Assembly (NCBI GenBank): GCA_028274465.1
Contig: CM051455.1
Span: forward strand, 119,139,547 to 119,203,546
Reading direction: 5' to 3'
Origin: Plantago ovata
Lineage: Eukaryota > Streptophyta > Magnoliopsida > Lamiales > Plantaginaceae
Length of the DNA stretch: 64,000 nucleotides
How positions within the stretch are numbered: position 1 is the stretch's first letter; every line of letters begins with the position of its first letter. The notes below the pieces were generated by a model that was not told where the DNA came from, made no database searches, and worked only from the letters and a program-made list of their open reading frames with translations. Position numbers and translations under genes: made by a program. Shown here one piece after another: positions 43,919 to 53,820 of the stretch.

Positions 43919-46225
43919 TCATGCGGGATCAATTTCGCATCCGGTACTAGACTTCCCCGTCCAAGTGCTCTTCAGAGCATCAAGTCCCTGCACATCTTGA
44001 CGAACATAAAGAGGACCAAAGAATCCTACAAGTTCGTTAGTATCAACATAAGCACATGAATTAATTATGGCTCGCAACGTATGTTGCTTGCCATTTACCT
44101 CGAAGCTACATGTACGACGATACATGTCTATCACCATATGTACTTTGTTGATGAAGGCTCTACCCAAAAGAACCACATCCTTGAGCTTTGCGGAGGATGT
44201 AGGCATGACAATGAAGTTCGTCTTGACCTCTACACCGGCGACTCTTACCACTAGATTCTCGATCACACCCAATGGCTTCTTCATAGACCCATCCGCCAAT
44301 TGCACCATGCACTTCATTGGTCTTAAGCCAGACAAACGCGACTCTTCGTACACGTTCAAAGGTATGACATTCACACCCGCTCCCGTGTCTAGAGTTGCCA
44401 CTATTCCATCCTTCTTACCCAAGCCGATTTCCACATCAAAGCTCTCTTGGATAGGCACTTCCACCATATCCACCAACTCATCCTCAGACGATGAGTTTTC
44501 ATTCACTTCTTCCATTATCGCATGAGATTGTGCGACCACTTTCTCTTCCACAACTACCTTAGGAGTCTCAAGCTCCTTACTCACTTTGCAAGTTTCAGTT
44601 ATCTTGCAACTTGGCACCTCAACTAGTGCATTGTCTCTCACAACCGTGATCTCCACGGGCAAATTAGTCACCACGGTTATGGTCATAGCCTTCTCCGTGT
44701 TTCCGGTAAACTTCCCTTGCTTTCTACAAGCCCCCCGATCTATCAGCTCTTGCAACTTCTTATGGAGGTTGCTACTACTAGCCTCAAGCTTCTCAAAGCG
44801 TTGATTGTTAGTAGCCTCATTACGATAGTAATGCTCCATAAACTTATTTGTCTTCAACACAAGATCGTTGAGAGAAGAGACAAGAGGTGAAGGAAGCACC
44901 CCTCCACCTTGTGGCCCCGAACTAGCAACTTGAGGTGGAGGTGTAGGATTAGAAGGCGGTGCTCCTTCATACCAATTGTTCCCATAGCTGAGACGACTTC
45001 TATCTTGATTAGGCCCATAGGCATTTTGATCCGGGTTATGAAGATAAGCACGGTTGCCTTGATTCTGGTACCCACCCCGGGGTCCACGGTTTTGTGGCCT
45101 CATATTGCCATAACCTTGCCCGTAGTTCACATCTCCAACTACTTGTTCTCCCTCAGCAGCATACACTTCTTGACGGTCATCGTTCGTGATATATTGCTCT
45201 ATAGAAAATTCAGAACGGCATAAATAGGCCGGGTGCCCATAGTTCTTGCACACACCACAAACTTCCGTAGAAGGAGAATGAACGCTTTGCCTCAAAGCTT
45301 GCTTCACTTCATGGGCGAACCCATCGAAAGCATTTTGGTCCACTACTACCTTGGCCTCACCTCTTTGCTCGTTTTGGAGCCCACGAGCCCTCACATTCCG
45401 GTTTTGGGAATTCCGGTACATCATGTCCATCTTCACTTGAGCTTGAGAAGGAAGCAACTCCCCCATACTACCTCCACAAATACTATCCACTTGAGATTGA
45501 ATCTCAGGATGTAAACCATTGTAAAAGAATTGGAGAAGCTGACCTTTATCATACCCTTTATGTGGGCATCGATGATGCAACCCCATGAATCGATCATAGG
45601 CCTCGTGGAAAGGCTCATCGTACCTCTGCTCGAAGGAGCTAATTTGGCTCTTCATAGCCATTGTATTGGAAGCGGGGTAGTAACGCTCCATGAACTTGTC
45701 AAAACATTGATCCCATGTTGTCAAAGACCCGGCCTCCAAAGTATTAAGCCAATCCTTTGCACGATCACCTAGCCCCATAGAAAATACCTTCTTACGGAGA
45801 TCATCATCCGTAACACCAGCCCCTGGTCGACCAAGATCGAGAACAAAATTCTCGAGCTCATTCAAGTACCCAATCACGTCCTCATTAGCCATCCCATAGA
45901 ATTTGGGAAGTTGTTGGAACATGTGATTCTTGATCTCCAAGTTCCTTGTGGCATCATTGAGGACAATTGCTGGTCCTCTAGCCCCAACCGTAGGCTTAGT
46001 AAGTGTACGTATAGGTCTCTCCGCCATTTCACCTTCCAAGTAAACAGATTCAAGTATTGGCTCCAAAAGATAAGAAGAAGACTCTTCTCGAATATCAGAA
46101 GTGGAAGCTCTAGATGCTACTCCTTCAAATTCGAGATTCAAATTCCTCCTTCTCCTTTGAAACAAACGATCGATCTCGTCTACAAAAGGTTCAGTAATAG
46201 GTCCACCCGTTCGTGTTCTAGGCAT
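43919..46225 (-). CDS. Element B Gag-protease
   Basis: A long frame starting MPRTRTGGPITEPF. A Retrotrans_gag domain covers about residues 125-280 (MGLGDRAKDWLNTLEAGSLTTWDQ, YDEPFHEAYDRFMGL, LLQFFYNGLHPEIQ). A CCHC zinc knuckle CGVCKNYGHPAYLC follows near residue 330. A helical segment lies ahead of the protease, whose active site is LDTGAGVNVIPL (about residue 605), with VVLLGRAFINKVHMVIDMYRR after it. In the element Gag forms particles and protease cuts it. The start was chosen at the motif ATG rather than 36 codons upstream, where the sequence is hydrophobic and unlike Gag. It looks whole. Confidence 0.88.
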   Translation of the reverse strand: MPRTRTGGPITEPFVDEIDRLFQRRRRNLNLEFEGVASRASTSDIREESSSYLLEPILESVYLEGEMAERPIRTLTKPTVGARGPAIVLNDATRNLEIKNHMFQQLPKFYGMANEDVIGYLNELENFVLDLGRPGAGVTDDDLRKKVFSMGLGDRAKDWLNTLEAGSLTTWDQCFDKFMERYYPASNTMAMKSQISSFEQRYDEPFHEAYDRFMGLHHRCPHKGYDKGQLLQFFYNGLHPEIQSQVDSICGGSMGELLPSQAQVKMDMMYRNSQNRNVRARGLQNEQRGEAKVVVDQNAFDGFAHEVKQALRQSVHSPSTEVCGVCKNYGHPAYLCRSEFSIEQYITNDDRQEVYAAEGEQVVGDVNYGQGYGNMRPQNRGPRGGYQNQGNRAYLHNPDQNAYGPNQDRSRLSYGNNWYEGAPPSNPTPPPQVASSGPQGGGVLPSPLVSSLNDLVLKTNKFMEHYYRNEATNNQRFEKLEASSSNLHKKLQELIDRGACRKQGKFTGNTEKAMTITVVTNLPVEITVVRDNALVEVPSCKITETCKVSKELETPKVVVEEKVVAQSHAIMEEVNENSSSEDELVDMVEVPIQESFDVEIGLGKKDGIVATLDTGAGVNVIPLNVYEESRLSGLRPMKCMVQLADGSMKKPLGVIENLVVRVAGVEVKTNFIVMPTSSAKLKDVVLLGRAFINKVHMVIDMYRRTCSFEVNGKQHTLRAIINSCAYVDTNELVGFFGPLYVRQDVQGLDALKSTWTGKSSTGCEIDPA

Positions 46226-46348
46226 GCACTCACCTAAAATACAAGATAGTGAGTATCTCAAGCAAAAAGAAAAAAAAAAAGAAATGAGACGAAGAAGAGA
46301 TGTTGGCTGAAAAAACCAAAACAAAAACACCAACCAAAGGAGTTAAGT

Positions 46349-46365
46349 CCCCGGCAACAGCGACA
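46349..46365 (-). other. Primer-binding site of element B
   Basis: On the minus strand TGTCGCTGTTGCCGGGG, a slightly diverged form of the TGGCGCC site of A and C, three bases inside the LTR. Confidence 0.75.
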
Positions 46366-46368
46366 AAT

Positions 46369-47771
46369 TGATGATGTCGTTTTTCACCAATTAAATTTGT
46401 TTAAAAGCCTAAGAACTCTTATCACTACACAAACTAGAGTGCAATGGCAAGTTGTCCCCGAGTGTCGTTCTCTCGGGACCTAACGTGGCTTTGCTTGAGG
46501 TTTTTGCTAGTAATTTCAGTCAACGAGTTCAAATGTTTATAGAATCGTTTCCTTTGAACAAGCAACGAGAAATCAGAATGATGTAATCAAGTTTGGAAAA
46601 CGGTTGGTGGTAGAAATCAAATACACATGCATGGGTTACGATTATGCTCAAAAGTTCAGTGCGTAAAACCTTCGATCGAGTCTGCTAAGCAACTCGTCTA
46701 GGTAACTTTAAGACACACATCATAAAAGACCACTATCAATACTTTAGAGGTGCTTGTCACTAACACCATTTATCTAGCATGCTGCAAATCTCTAACATAC
46801 AATCCTATAGCTTTCATTGACCAAGAGTTTGTCACTATACTCAATTCGAATATATTTTATAGGCAACTAAGAATCATATGAAGGAATTTGCAGCAAGATT
46901 GAATCACAATCTCATGTAAGCATAAACATAACCCATAGCATGCATATTCTACATTCTACCACCAACACAAAAGATTTAGCTACTCATATTCATCAACATA
47001 GACATCAATTCATATGAATAATAATCAGAATACATCATATCAAACTACAAGACAAGAGAGTGATACAAGTTACCACCAAAGTTGTCACTAATCGGTGGAA
47101 ATCAAAGAAAACCTCTCCGTAGATGATTACAAAGGATGAATTTCAATCAAAACCTTGAATCCCAAGCTAAAATACAATGTAATCTGAGTTTTCTCTGAGT
47201 TTTGGGGCTTAGGAGCTCTCCAAAAACGAAGTTACAGTTCAAAAGATATTCAAAAAATGACCAAAGATCAGATCTAAGAAGGAAAATCCGAAAACGTAAC
47301 CGCTGCCAAGCGGACCGCTTGGAGAAACCAAGCGGAGCGCTTGGCAAGCGAAGCTCTTTGGCACTCCAAGCGCTTCGCTTGGCTTCTGTGCCAAAGCTCC
47401 TGGAAACTGAAGCGGAGCGCTTCACTATTCCAAGCGCTTAGCTTGGCTCCTAGGCAGAATTTTGTCTTCAAACTCAATCTTTTTGCCCTCGCATGGTCCT
47501 CGGATGCCTTGGACTCATCCTTCTCGATGCTTATTGATACTCAAACACTTACGAACAAGCCACGGAGATTGGGGAACTTCAACGGGGCCATCTTTTCCAT
47601 CAAAAAGGCTCGTTTTTAGCTCCAAAAACGCCGTTTCGTACCTAAGTGCCTGAAAATGCAGAAAACACAAAACGTGACACTATTCTACAAAACTAACCAA
47701 AAAAACAAGGCTAGAAGATAGCAAAAGAAGGTAAAAAAGACAAGATGAACGCGTCAAAAATACGTTCATCA
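46369..47771 (-). repeat. Element B 5' LTR
   Basis: 1403 bp, TGATGATGTCG to ACGTTCATCA. The palindrome array at 47306-47450 has one more unit (CAAGCGGACCGCTTGG) than the partner LTR. Confidence 0.92.
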
Positions 47772-47776
47772 TTCCT

Positions 47777-48144
47777 CTTTTACAATGTCCTTAAACTTCT
47801 AAATTCCTATGGACCTTAAGAGTACGAGTTACTGGACTTTCCTTAATTTAGCATTGTTAATTGCTCATCAAAATTACAACTTTCCTAATAAATTTCCCCC
47901 TTTTTGATGTTAGCAATCCATGACTAAATTAATTGTTACCCTTTTAGAGGTTTCTGATGTTGAATAAATCAGTTGATTAATGCAAGCATACTTGAATAAT
48001 TAAACAGTAAGCATAAGTAAATTGCATAATCAAAAACCAATAAGAGTCAAAAGCTTCATTGCTGATAGTTATCTTTCAGAAGTTTACAAGAAGTAGCAGA
48101 GATAACTTTAAACAGAATCAACAAACAAAGACTATTACAGAGAG
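47777..48144 (-). repeat. Element E 3' LTR, part 2, polypurine tract and 3' untranslated region
   Basis: 47777-47890 is the outer end of the Copia LTR, from CTTTTACAATGTCC to TTTCCTAATA. Then AATTTCCCCCTTTTT (47891-47905) is the polypurine tract on the minus strand. The remainder to 48144 has no gene and is the 3' untranslated region of E. Confidence 0.82.
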
Positions 48145-48608
48145 TTAAGCTCTTCTAGAAGATTTTCTCAAAATCTCTCTTACACTCTTCTCAGCAAGTG
48201 CAGTAAATTCAACACAGTCCTTTTCGTAGTTTTCCAGAAGCCTACGAACTTGTAGTTGAAGAATTCTTGCATTTTTGCAGGCAGTATGATGATGCTTTTC
48301 AGCATTCATTTCCATGTAGTTAGTCACCCACAAATGCATGCCCCAATTGCTGGCATGGAGAAGCTGTGTGTCTGAAATGCTTTTAGGATGAATCTTTCTT
48401 AGCCAGAGAAGATCTTCTTCTTGATCTTTAGCAGTGAGATAGAAGTACTCATAAGGAATCAATCCAAGTCTCTTCTTTGTTTTCTTGGTTACTGGGTCAG
48501 AGTAGTAAGCAATGCCAGGTGGTTTGATCAGATTTGGTTCTTGTCTATAAGTCTTACCAATGGAAATTCTTCTTACTGAGACCTCGAGATTCAAACATCT
48601 CCCATCAA
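48145..48608 (-). pseudogene. Element E envelope-like region, C-terminal part
   Basis: A 149-aa frame, MNLEVSVRRISIGKTYRQEP to the basic end RKSSRRA, with a helical stretch (ILQLQVRRLLENYEKDCVEF). It is separated from the rest of the region by element C. The fold and function are unknown. It is part of a broken fossil gene. Confidence 0.55.
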
Positions 48609-48613
48609 TATTT

Positions 48614-50016
48614 TGATGATGTCGTTTTTCACCAATTAAATTTGTTTAATAGCCAAAGAACACTTATCACTACACAAACTAGAGTGCAATGGCAAGTTGT
48701 CCCCGAGTGTCGTTCTCTCGGGACCTAACGTGGCTTTGTTTGTGGTTTTTGCTAGTATTTCAGACAACGCGTTCAAGTGTTTATAGAATTGTTTTCTTAG
48801 AACAAAGCAACGAGAAATCAGATTGTTGTAATCAAGTTTGGAAAACGGTTGGTGGTAGAAATCAAATACACATGCATGGGTTACGAATATGCTCACAAGT
48901 TCAGTGCGTAAAACCTTCGATCAAGTCTGCTAAGCAACTCGTCTAGGTAACTTTCAAGACACACATCATAAAAGACCACTATCAATACTTTAGAGGTGCT
49001 TGTCACTAACACCATTTATCTAGCATGCTACAAATCTCTAACATACAATCCTATAGCTTTCATTGACCAAGAGTTTTGTCACTATACTCAATTCGAATAT
49101 ATTTTATAGGCAACTAAGAATCATATGAAGGAATTTGCAGCAAGATTGACTCACAACCTCATGTAAGCATAAACATAACCCATAGCATGCATATTCTACA
49201 TTCTACCACCAACACAAAGGATTTAACTACTCATATTCATCAACATAGACATCAAATCATATGAATTGTAAATAGAATACATCAAATCAAACTACTAGAC
49301 AAGAGATAATGATACAATGTTACCACCAAGCTGTCACTAATCGGTGGGTATTGATGAAAACCTCTCCGTAGATGAAACAATGGATGCAATCCTATGCCAA
49401 TACCTTTAATCCAATCTAAAATACAATGTAATTTGAGTTTTCTCTGAGTTTTGGGGCTTAGGATCTCTGCCAAAACGAAGTCAATGTTCAAAAGTATGGA
49501 AAAAGTAACTGAAAATCCGATTAAAGAAGGAAAATCCCGATTTGTAACTGCTGCCAAGCGGACCGCTTGGGGCTGCCAAGCGGAGCGCTTGGCAGGCGAA
49601 GCGCTTGGGGCCTTCAAGCGCTTCGCTTGGTCTGCTGTACCATTGCCACTGGAATTTGAAGCGCTCCGCTTCACTATTCCAGGCGCTTAGCTTGGCTCCT
49701 GGGCAGATTTTTGTCTTGCAACTCAATCCTTTTGCCCTCGTACGGCCCTCGGGTGCCTTGGGCTCATCCTTATCAATGCTTATTGATGCTCAAGCACTCA
49801 CGAATAAGCCGTGGAGATCAAGAAACTTCAACGGGACCATTTTCTATCAAAAAAGCTCGTTTTTAGCTCCAAAAACGCCATTTCGTTCCTAAGTGCCTGA
49901 AAATGCAGAAAACACAAAACGTGACACTATTCTACAAAAATAACCAAAAAACTAAGCAAAAAGACAACAAAAGAAGGTAAAAAGACAAGATAAACGTGTC
50001 AAAAATACGTTCATCA
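48614..50016 (-). repeat. Element C 3' LTR
   Basis: 1403 bp, followed by ATCTCCCCAAACC, the purine tract on the other strand. The palindrome array is at 49553-49695 (CCAAGCGGACCGCTTGG, CCAAGCGGAGCGCTTGG and CAAGCGCTTCGCTTGG, among others). Confidence 0.92.
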
Positions 50017-50639
50017 ATCTCCCCAAACCAAACCCTTGCTTGTCCTCAAGCAACAACTAATCTAAATGCAACACAAAAGGGAGTCAAATGCCAAGTAAGA
50101 TGAACTAATCTATTGAATCTACCAAATGCTTATGAACAAGACCATATGAGCATGACATGCAAGTAGGTTGAAGAATGCCTTGATTGCGAATATACACATT
50201 GATATGTGCACTTTGTTAAACAAAGGAGTCTCTCGTAACATCTTCTACCTGGACCTGGTCAGTGACGACACAATGATGCATGTTATCATACTACAATTGC
50301 CCCGTGCCTATGAACCCGAGGGCTTACTACTGTTCACCAAGCGAGACTTTTCCTCAAGAGAGGGCGAACCAATACTGGCTCTCATCAAACGAAGGAGGGT
50401 TCCCTTAGAAAGATAACACTCCCCTATTCTACCCAGACTCTCAAGAATGAGCCTCTTTCAACCACTTCTTGAATAGCAAGACGAGGGTGGTCAAGAACAG
50501 GCCTTGGACAAAGGCGACACGAAACTAAAGATAGAATTTACAACTCGATAACTTCACAATAACAAATATTTACATGACACTTGACACTTTACTAGACTGC
50601 TTTTTGGCTTGCAACGACCCTTCTTTTGCTTTTTGGGTC

Positions 50640-50903
50640 TTGTTCTTTATTTCCCCCTTTTTTTTTAATTTCTTTTTCTTTTCTTTTTCTCTTTCTCTCC
50701 TTTTTTTTTTTTATTTATTTATATATAGGGGCAAGCAGCAGTACTAAATGTCCAAAACACCTCCCCAAACCTATTCGAAAGAATAGGTTGGGACAAAAAA
50801 CAAAAAAAATAAAAAAGAAAAAGAAAACTTTACAACGACTCAAGGACGAAAGACAAGATCAATAAGGCAACCCCCTCCCCAAACCTATTCGATAGAATAG
50901 GTT
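50640..50903 (-). repeat. Polypyrimidine tract and two stem-loop plus polypurine units in C
   Basis: A T-rich tract (50640-50730) is followed by two units of CTCCCCAAACCTATTCG type at 50761-50789 and 50875-50903, matching those of A and B. Confidence 0.8.
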
Positions 50904-51593
50904 TAATACAAGGAATCGCACACCTCACACTACCTCCTTCCTAGGCATTTGGCAATCTCTAATCGAGGTGAAGAACTTGTCGCCTCTTACGTACATAATT
51001 ACACGGGTTACAACCATAGACTCAAACGTGCATCATTTCATAAGGCCATGGTGAACCGCAGCAGAAGAAACACCACTCAAGGTGATGTCGAGACTACTAA
51101 GCTTAACTAGTGCACATGCGAATGTGACAAACCAAGCGAGACAAGCCTCAAACTACTTGCATAGTGATGCAACATATGATCAATGGTCATAAACACTTAG
51201 TCTACTCAATAAAAAAGTTCAAAAGACTTGGCAATAAACTCCACACACAACAACGTGCAACAACTAATCTAGGGATGATATGCATGCAAAAATTTGAAAA
51301 AAACACGACAAATCACATGAACTTGAGTAAAATCAGGCATGTACGAACCACACAAGCATATAGTACTGAAAATCCATTACCCCCTCCCCAAACCTAAACT
51401 TTTGCTCGTCCTCGAGCAAAGAAAAGTTGAATGAAAAGGAAAAATTGGATTGAAAGTACACTTCCCTGAGATAAAGGTTCGTGTCCAATCTCCTATATAT
51501 GAGTAGTACCTGAAAGGACTCAAGAAACATGTGAAAACGGGTGCACAAAGGTGAGAAGAATGGAAAAAACGAGGAAAATCTGGGTACAGGGTC

Positions 51594-51705
51594 CAGGCGG
51601 ACCGCTTGGCTGGAGCCAAGCGGAGCGCTTGGGAGGTTCCAAGCGCTCCGCTTGAATTTCCAGAAAGTTTTGTAACTTTCTGAAAATTAAAGTGGGTCGC
51701 TTGGC
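51594..51705 (-). repeat. Internal palindrome array of element C
   Basis: AGGCGGACCGCTTGG, CCAAGCGGAGCGCTTGG and CCAAGCGCTCCGCTTGG are followed by the inverted pair TTTCCAGAAAGTTTTGTAAC / ACTTTCTGAAAA. A TATA-like CTCATATATAGGAG stands downstream on the minus strand (about 51490-51503). Confidence 0.7.
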
Positions 51706-51913
51706 TCTGTTTCCAGATTTTCAAGGTTTTTTTCCTATCTTAAATCACCTAAGGCACCAAGACAAAAACTAGACTATACTAATCACGACAAAAGGCACAC
51801 AGGCCACAACTACAAACACAAAGAAAGCTAACTAAATGCAAAACACTTACCACCTCGGGTTGCCTCCCGAGAAGCGCCTTTGTTTACACGTCGTTGGCTC
51901 GACTCTTCAAGGC

Positions 51914-53638
51914 TCAATTGGGGTTGAATTCATATTGGGTACTAGACTTCCCCATCAATGCCCTCTTTAATCGGTGAAATCCCTGCACATTTGAAAGAAG
52001 GAATAGAGGACCAAAGTATCCTATAAGTTTGTTACTGCAAGTCTTCTCAACACATGAATTAACAATGGCTCGCAACATGTGTCGCTTGCCATCTACCTCA
52101 AAACTACATGTACGACGGTACATGTCAATCACCATGTGCACCTTATTGATGAAGGCTCTTCCCAACAGGACCACATCCTTAAGATTGGCTTCCGAAGTCG
52201 GCATAACTATGAAGCTCGTCTTCACCTCAACACCGGCAACTCTAATAACCAAGTCTTCGAGAACTCCCAAAGGTCTCCTCATAGACCCATCAACAAGTTG
52301 AACCTTAGCTTTCATAGGCTTCAAACCAGTCAACCGGGATTCTTCATACACATTCATCGACAAGACATTGACTCCAGCTCCTGTGTCCAATGTAGCCAAT
52401 ATACCATCCTTCGTGTCAAGACCAATTTCCACATCGAAGCTCTCAAGTGCGGGTACTTCCACCATCTCATCCTCAGACGATGAGCTTTCTTCTTCAATAT
52501 GTGAAGCTTCTTCCTCAACCATAGAGGGCTTAGGCTCCTCGTTAGCAACGCAAGGCTCAGAGATTTTCTTGCTACATGGAACCTCTACTCGTGCTCCTTC
52601 TCTTGCGACCGTGATCTCAATTGGAATATTAGTCACCACCGTGATGGCCATAGCTCTCTCGGTATTACCCAAAAGCTTCTCTTGCTCAGGACTAGCTCCT
52701 CTATCAATGAGCTCTTGCAACTTCCTGTTAAGAGAAGAAGTACTAGCCTCCAAGTTCTCAAACCGCTTCTCGTTCATAGCCTGATTCTTGTAATAAGATT
52801 CCATAAACTTGTCGGTCTTTTCTACCAAGCTTTGCACCATGGCGACCAAAGAGGATGGAGCATATCCGGGTACCCCATAGTTTACCTCAGCATGTTGACG
52901 TTGAATGGCGAATCCTTGCTCATAGCCATCACCACGACCCACTTTCTCTTCAAAAGCCGCTATGGGTTCTTCTCTAGGTTCTTTTGAATGAATCTTGGCT
53001 CTTATATTCCGGTTCTGAGAATTCCGGTACATTATATCCAACTTAGCTTGAGCTTGACTCGGAAACAACTCTCCCATGCTTCCTCCACAAATGCTATCCA
53101 CTTGTGCTTGAACACCAGGATGCAAACCATTATAGAAGAATTGGATGAGCTGACCTCCATCGAAGCCGTGATGTGGGCATCGATATTGCAACCCCTTAAA
53201 CCGATCATAAGCCTCATGGAAAGCTTCATCATACTTCTGCTCAAAAGTGTTGATTTGTCTCTTCATAACCATAGTCTTGGAAGCGGGATAATACCGATCC
53301 ATAAATTTTTCAAATACTTGAGCCCATGTGGTCAAAGATCCAGCTTCTAAGGATCTCAACCAAGCCTTCGCTCTATCCCCAACTCCCATAGCGAAAACCT
53401 TCATCCGCAAATCATCATCAGTAATTCCATCATCCGGTCTAGGCAAGTAGAGCACGAAATCCTCTAAGTCATTCAAATACCCAATGACGTCCTCATTGTC
53501 CATGCCATAGAACTTGGGTAATTGCTGGAACACGTGTCCTTTAAGCTCCAGATTCCTCGTTGCATCATTGAGAACAATAGCTGGACCACTAGGCCCAACC
53601 GTAACTTTTGAGAGTAACTTCAGTGGTTGCTCAGCCAT
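51914..53638 (-). CDS. Element C Gag-protease
   Basis: A 574-aa frame starting MAEQPLKLLSKVTVGPSGPA. The Retrotrans_gag domain covers about residues 55-215 (MGVGDRAKAWLRSLEAGSLTTW, YDEAFHEAYDRFKGLQ, LIQFFYNGLHPGVQ). A helical segment with SLNRKLQELIDRGAS precedes the protease, whose active site is LDTGAGVNVLSM near residue 420, followed by VVLLGRAFINKVHMVIDMYRR. It is closest to B. It would form the particle and process it, while copying depends on another element's polymerase. The start agrees with the MAE start in A. Confidence 0.86.
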   Translation of the reverse strand: MAEQPLKLLSKVTVGPSGPAIVLNDATRNLELKGHVFQQLPKFYGMDNEDVIGYLNDLEDFVLYLPRPDDGITDDDLRMKVFAMGVGDRAKAWLRSLEAGSLTTWAQVFEKFMDRYYPASKTMVMKRQINTFEQKYDEAFHEAYDRFKGLQYRCPHHGFDGGQLIQFFYNGLHPGVQAQVDSICGGSMGELFPSQAQAKLDIMYRNSQNRNIRAKIHSKEPREEPIAAFEEKVGRGDGYEQGFAIQRQHAEVNYGVPGYAPSSLVAMVQSLVEKTDKFMESYYKNQAMNEKRFENLEASTSSLNRKLQELIDRGASPEQEKLLGNTERAMAITVVTNIPIEITVAREGARVEVPCSKKISEPCVANEEPKPSMVEEEASHIEEESSSSEDEMVEVPALESFDVEIGLDTKDGILATLDTGAGVNVLSMNVYEESRLTGLKPMKAKVQLVDGSMRRPLGVLEDLVIRVAGVEVKTSFIVMPTSEANLKDVVLLGRAFINKVHMVIDMYRRTCSFEVDGKRHMLRAIVNSCVEKTCSNKLIGYFGPLFLLSNVQGFHRLKRALMGKSSTQYEFNPN

Positions 53639-53820
53639 CTCGCCTGAAATCTAGTGCAATCAACACAACACTCATACAAGGATTAGTTCCCGTTACTGAA
53701 ACAAAAACCAGAACACATAGAATTAAGCACAAAGAAATGGGGTGAGAAAGTGATGTTGGCTGAAAAACCAAAACAAAAACACCAACCAAAGGAGTTAAGT
53801 CTCCGGCAACGGCGCCAAAT

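Larger units (their letters stand above)
38193..47771 (-). mobile_element. Element B: Gypsy-type gag-protease retrotransposon, complete ends
   Basis: LTRs at 38193-39574 and 46369-47771 start TGATGA and end TCATCA. The element is flanked by a perfect target duplication TTCCT (38188-38192 and 47772-47776). It has a primer-binding site (46349-46365), a long Gag-protease frame (46225-43919) and a second ORF region (42730-41390), but no reverse transcriptase or integrase. By hand count the LTRs differ at about 20 of 1380 aligned positions plus one 22-bp indel. At the commonly used 1.3e-8 per site per year this suggests roughly half a million years. Gag-protease looks whole; the second ORF has a few breaks. 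Confidence 0.92.
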
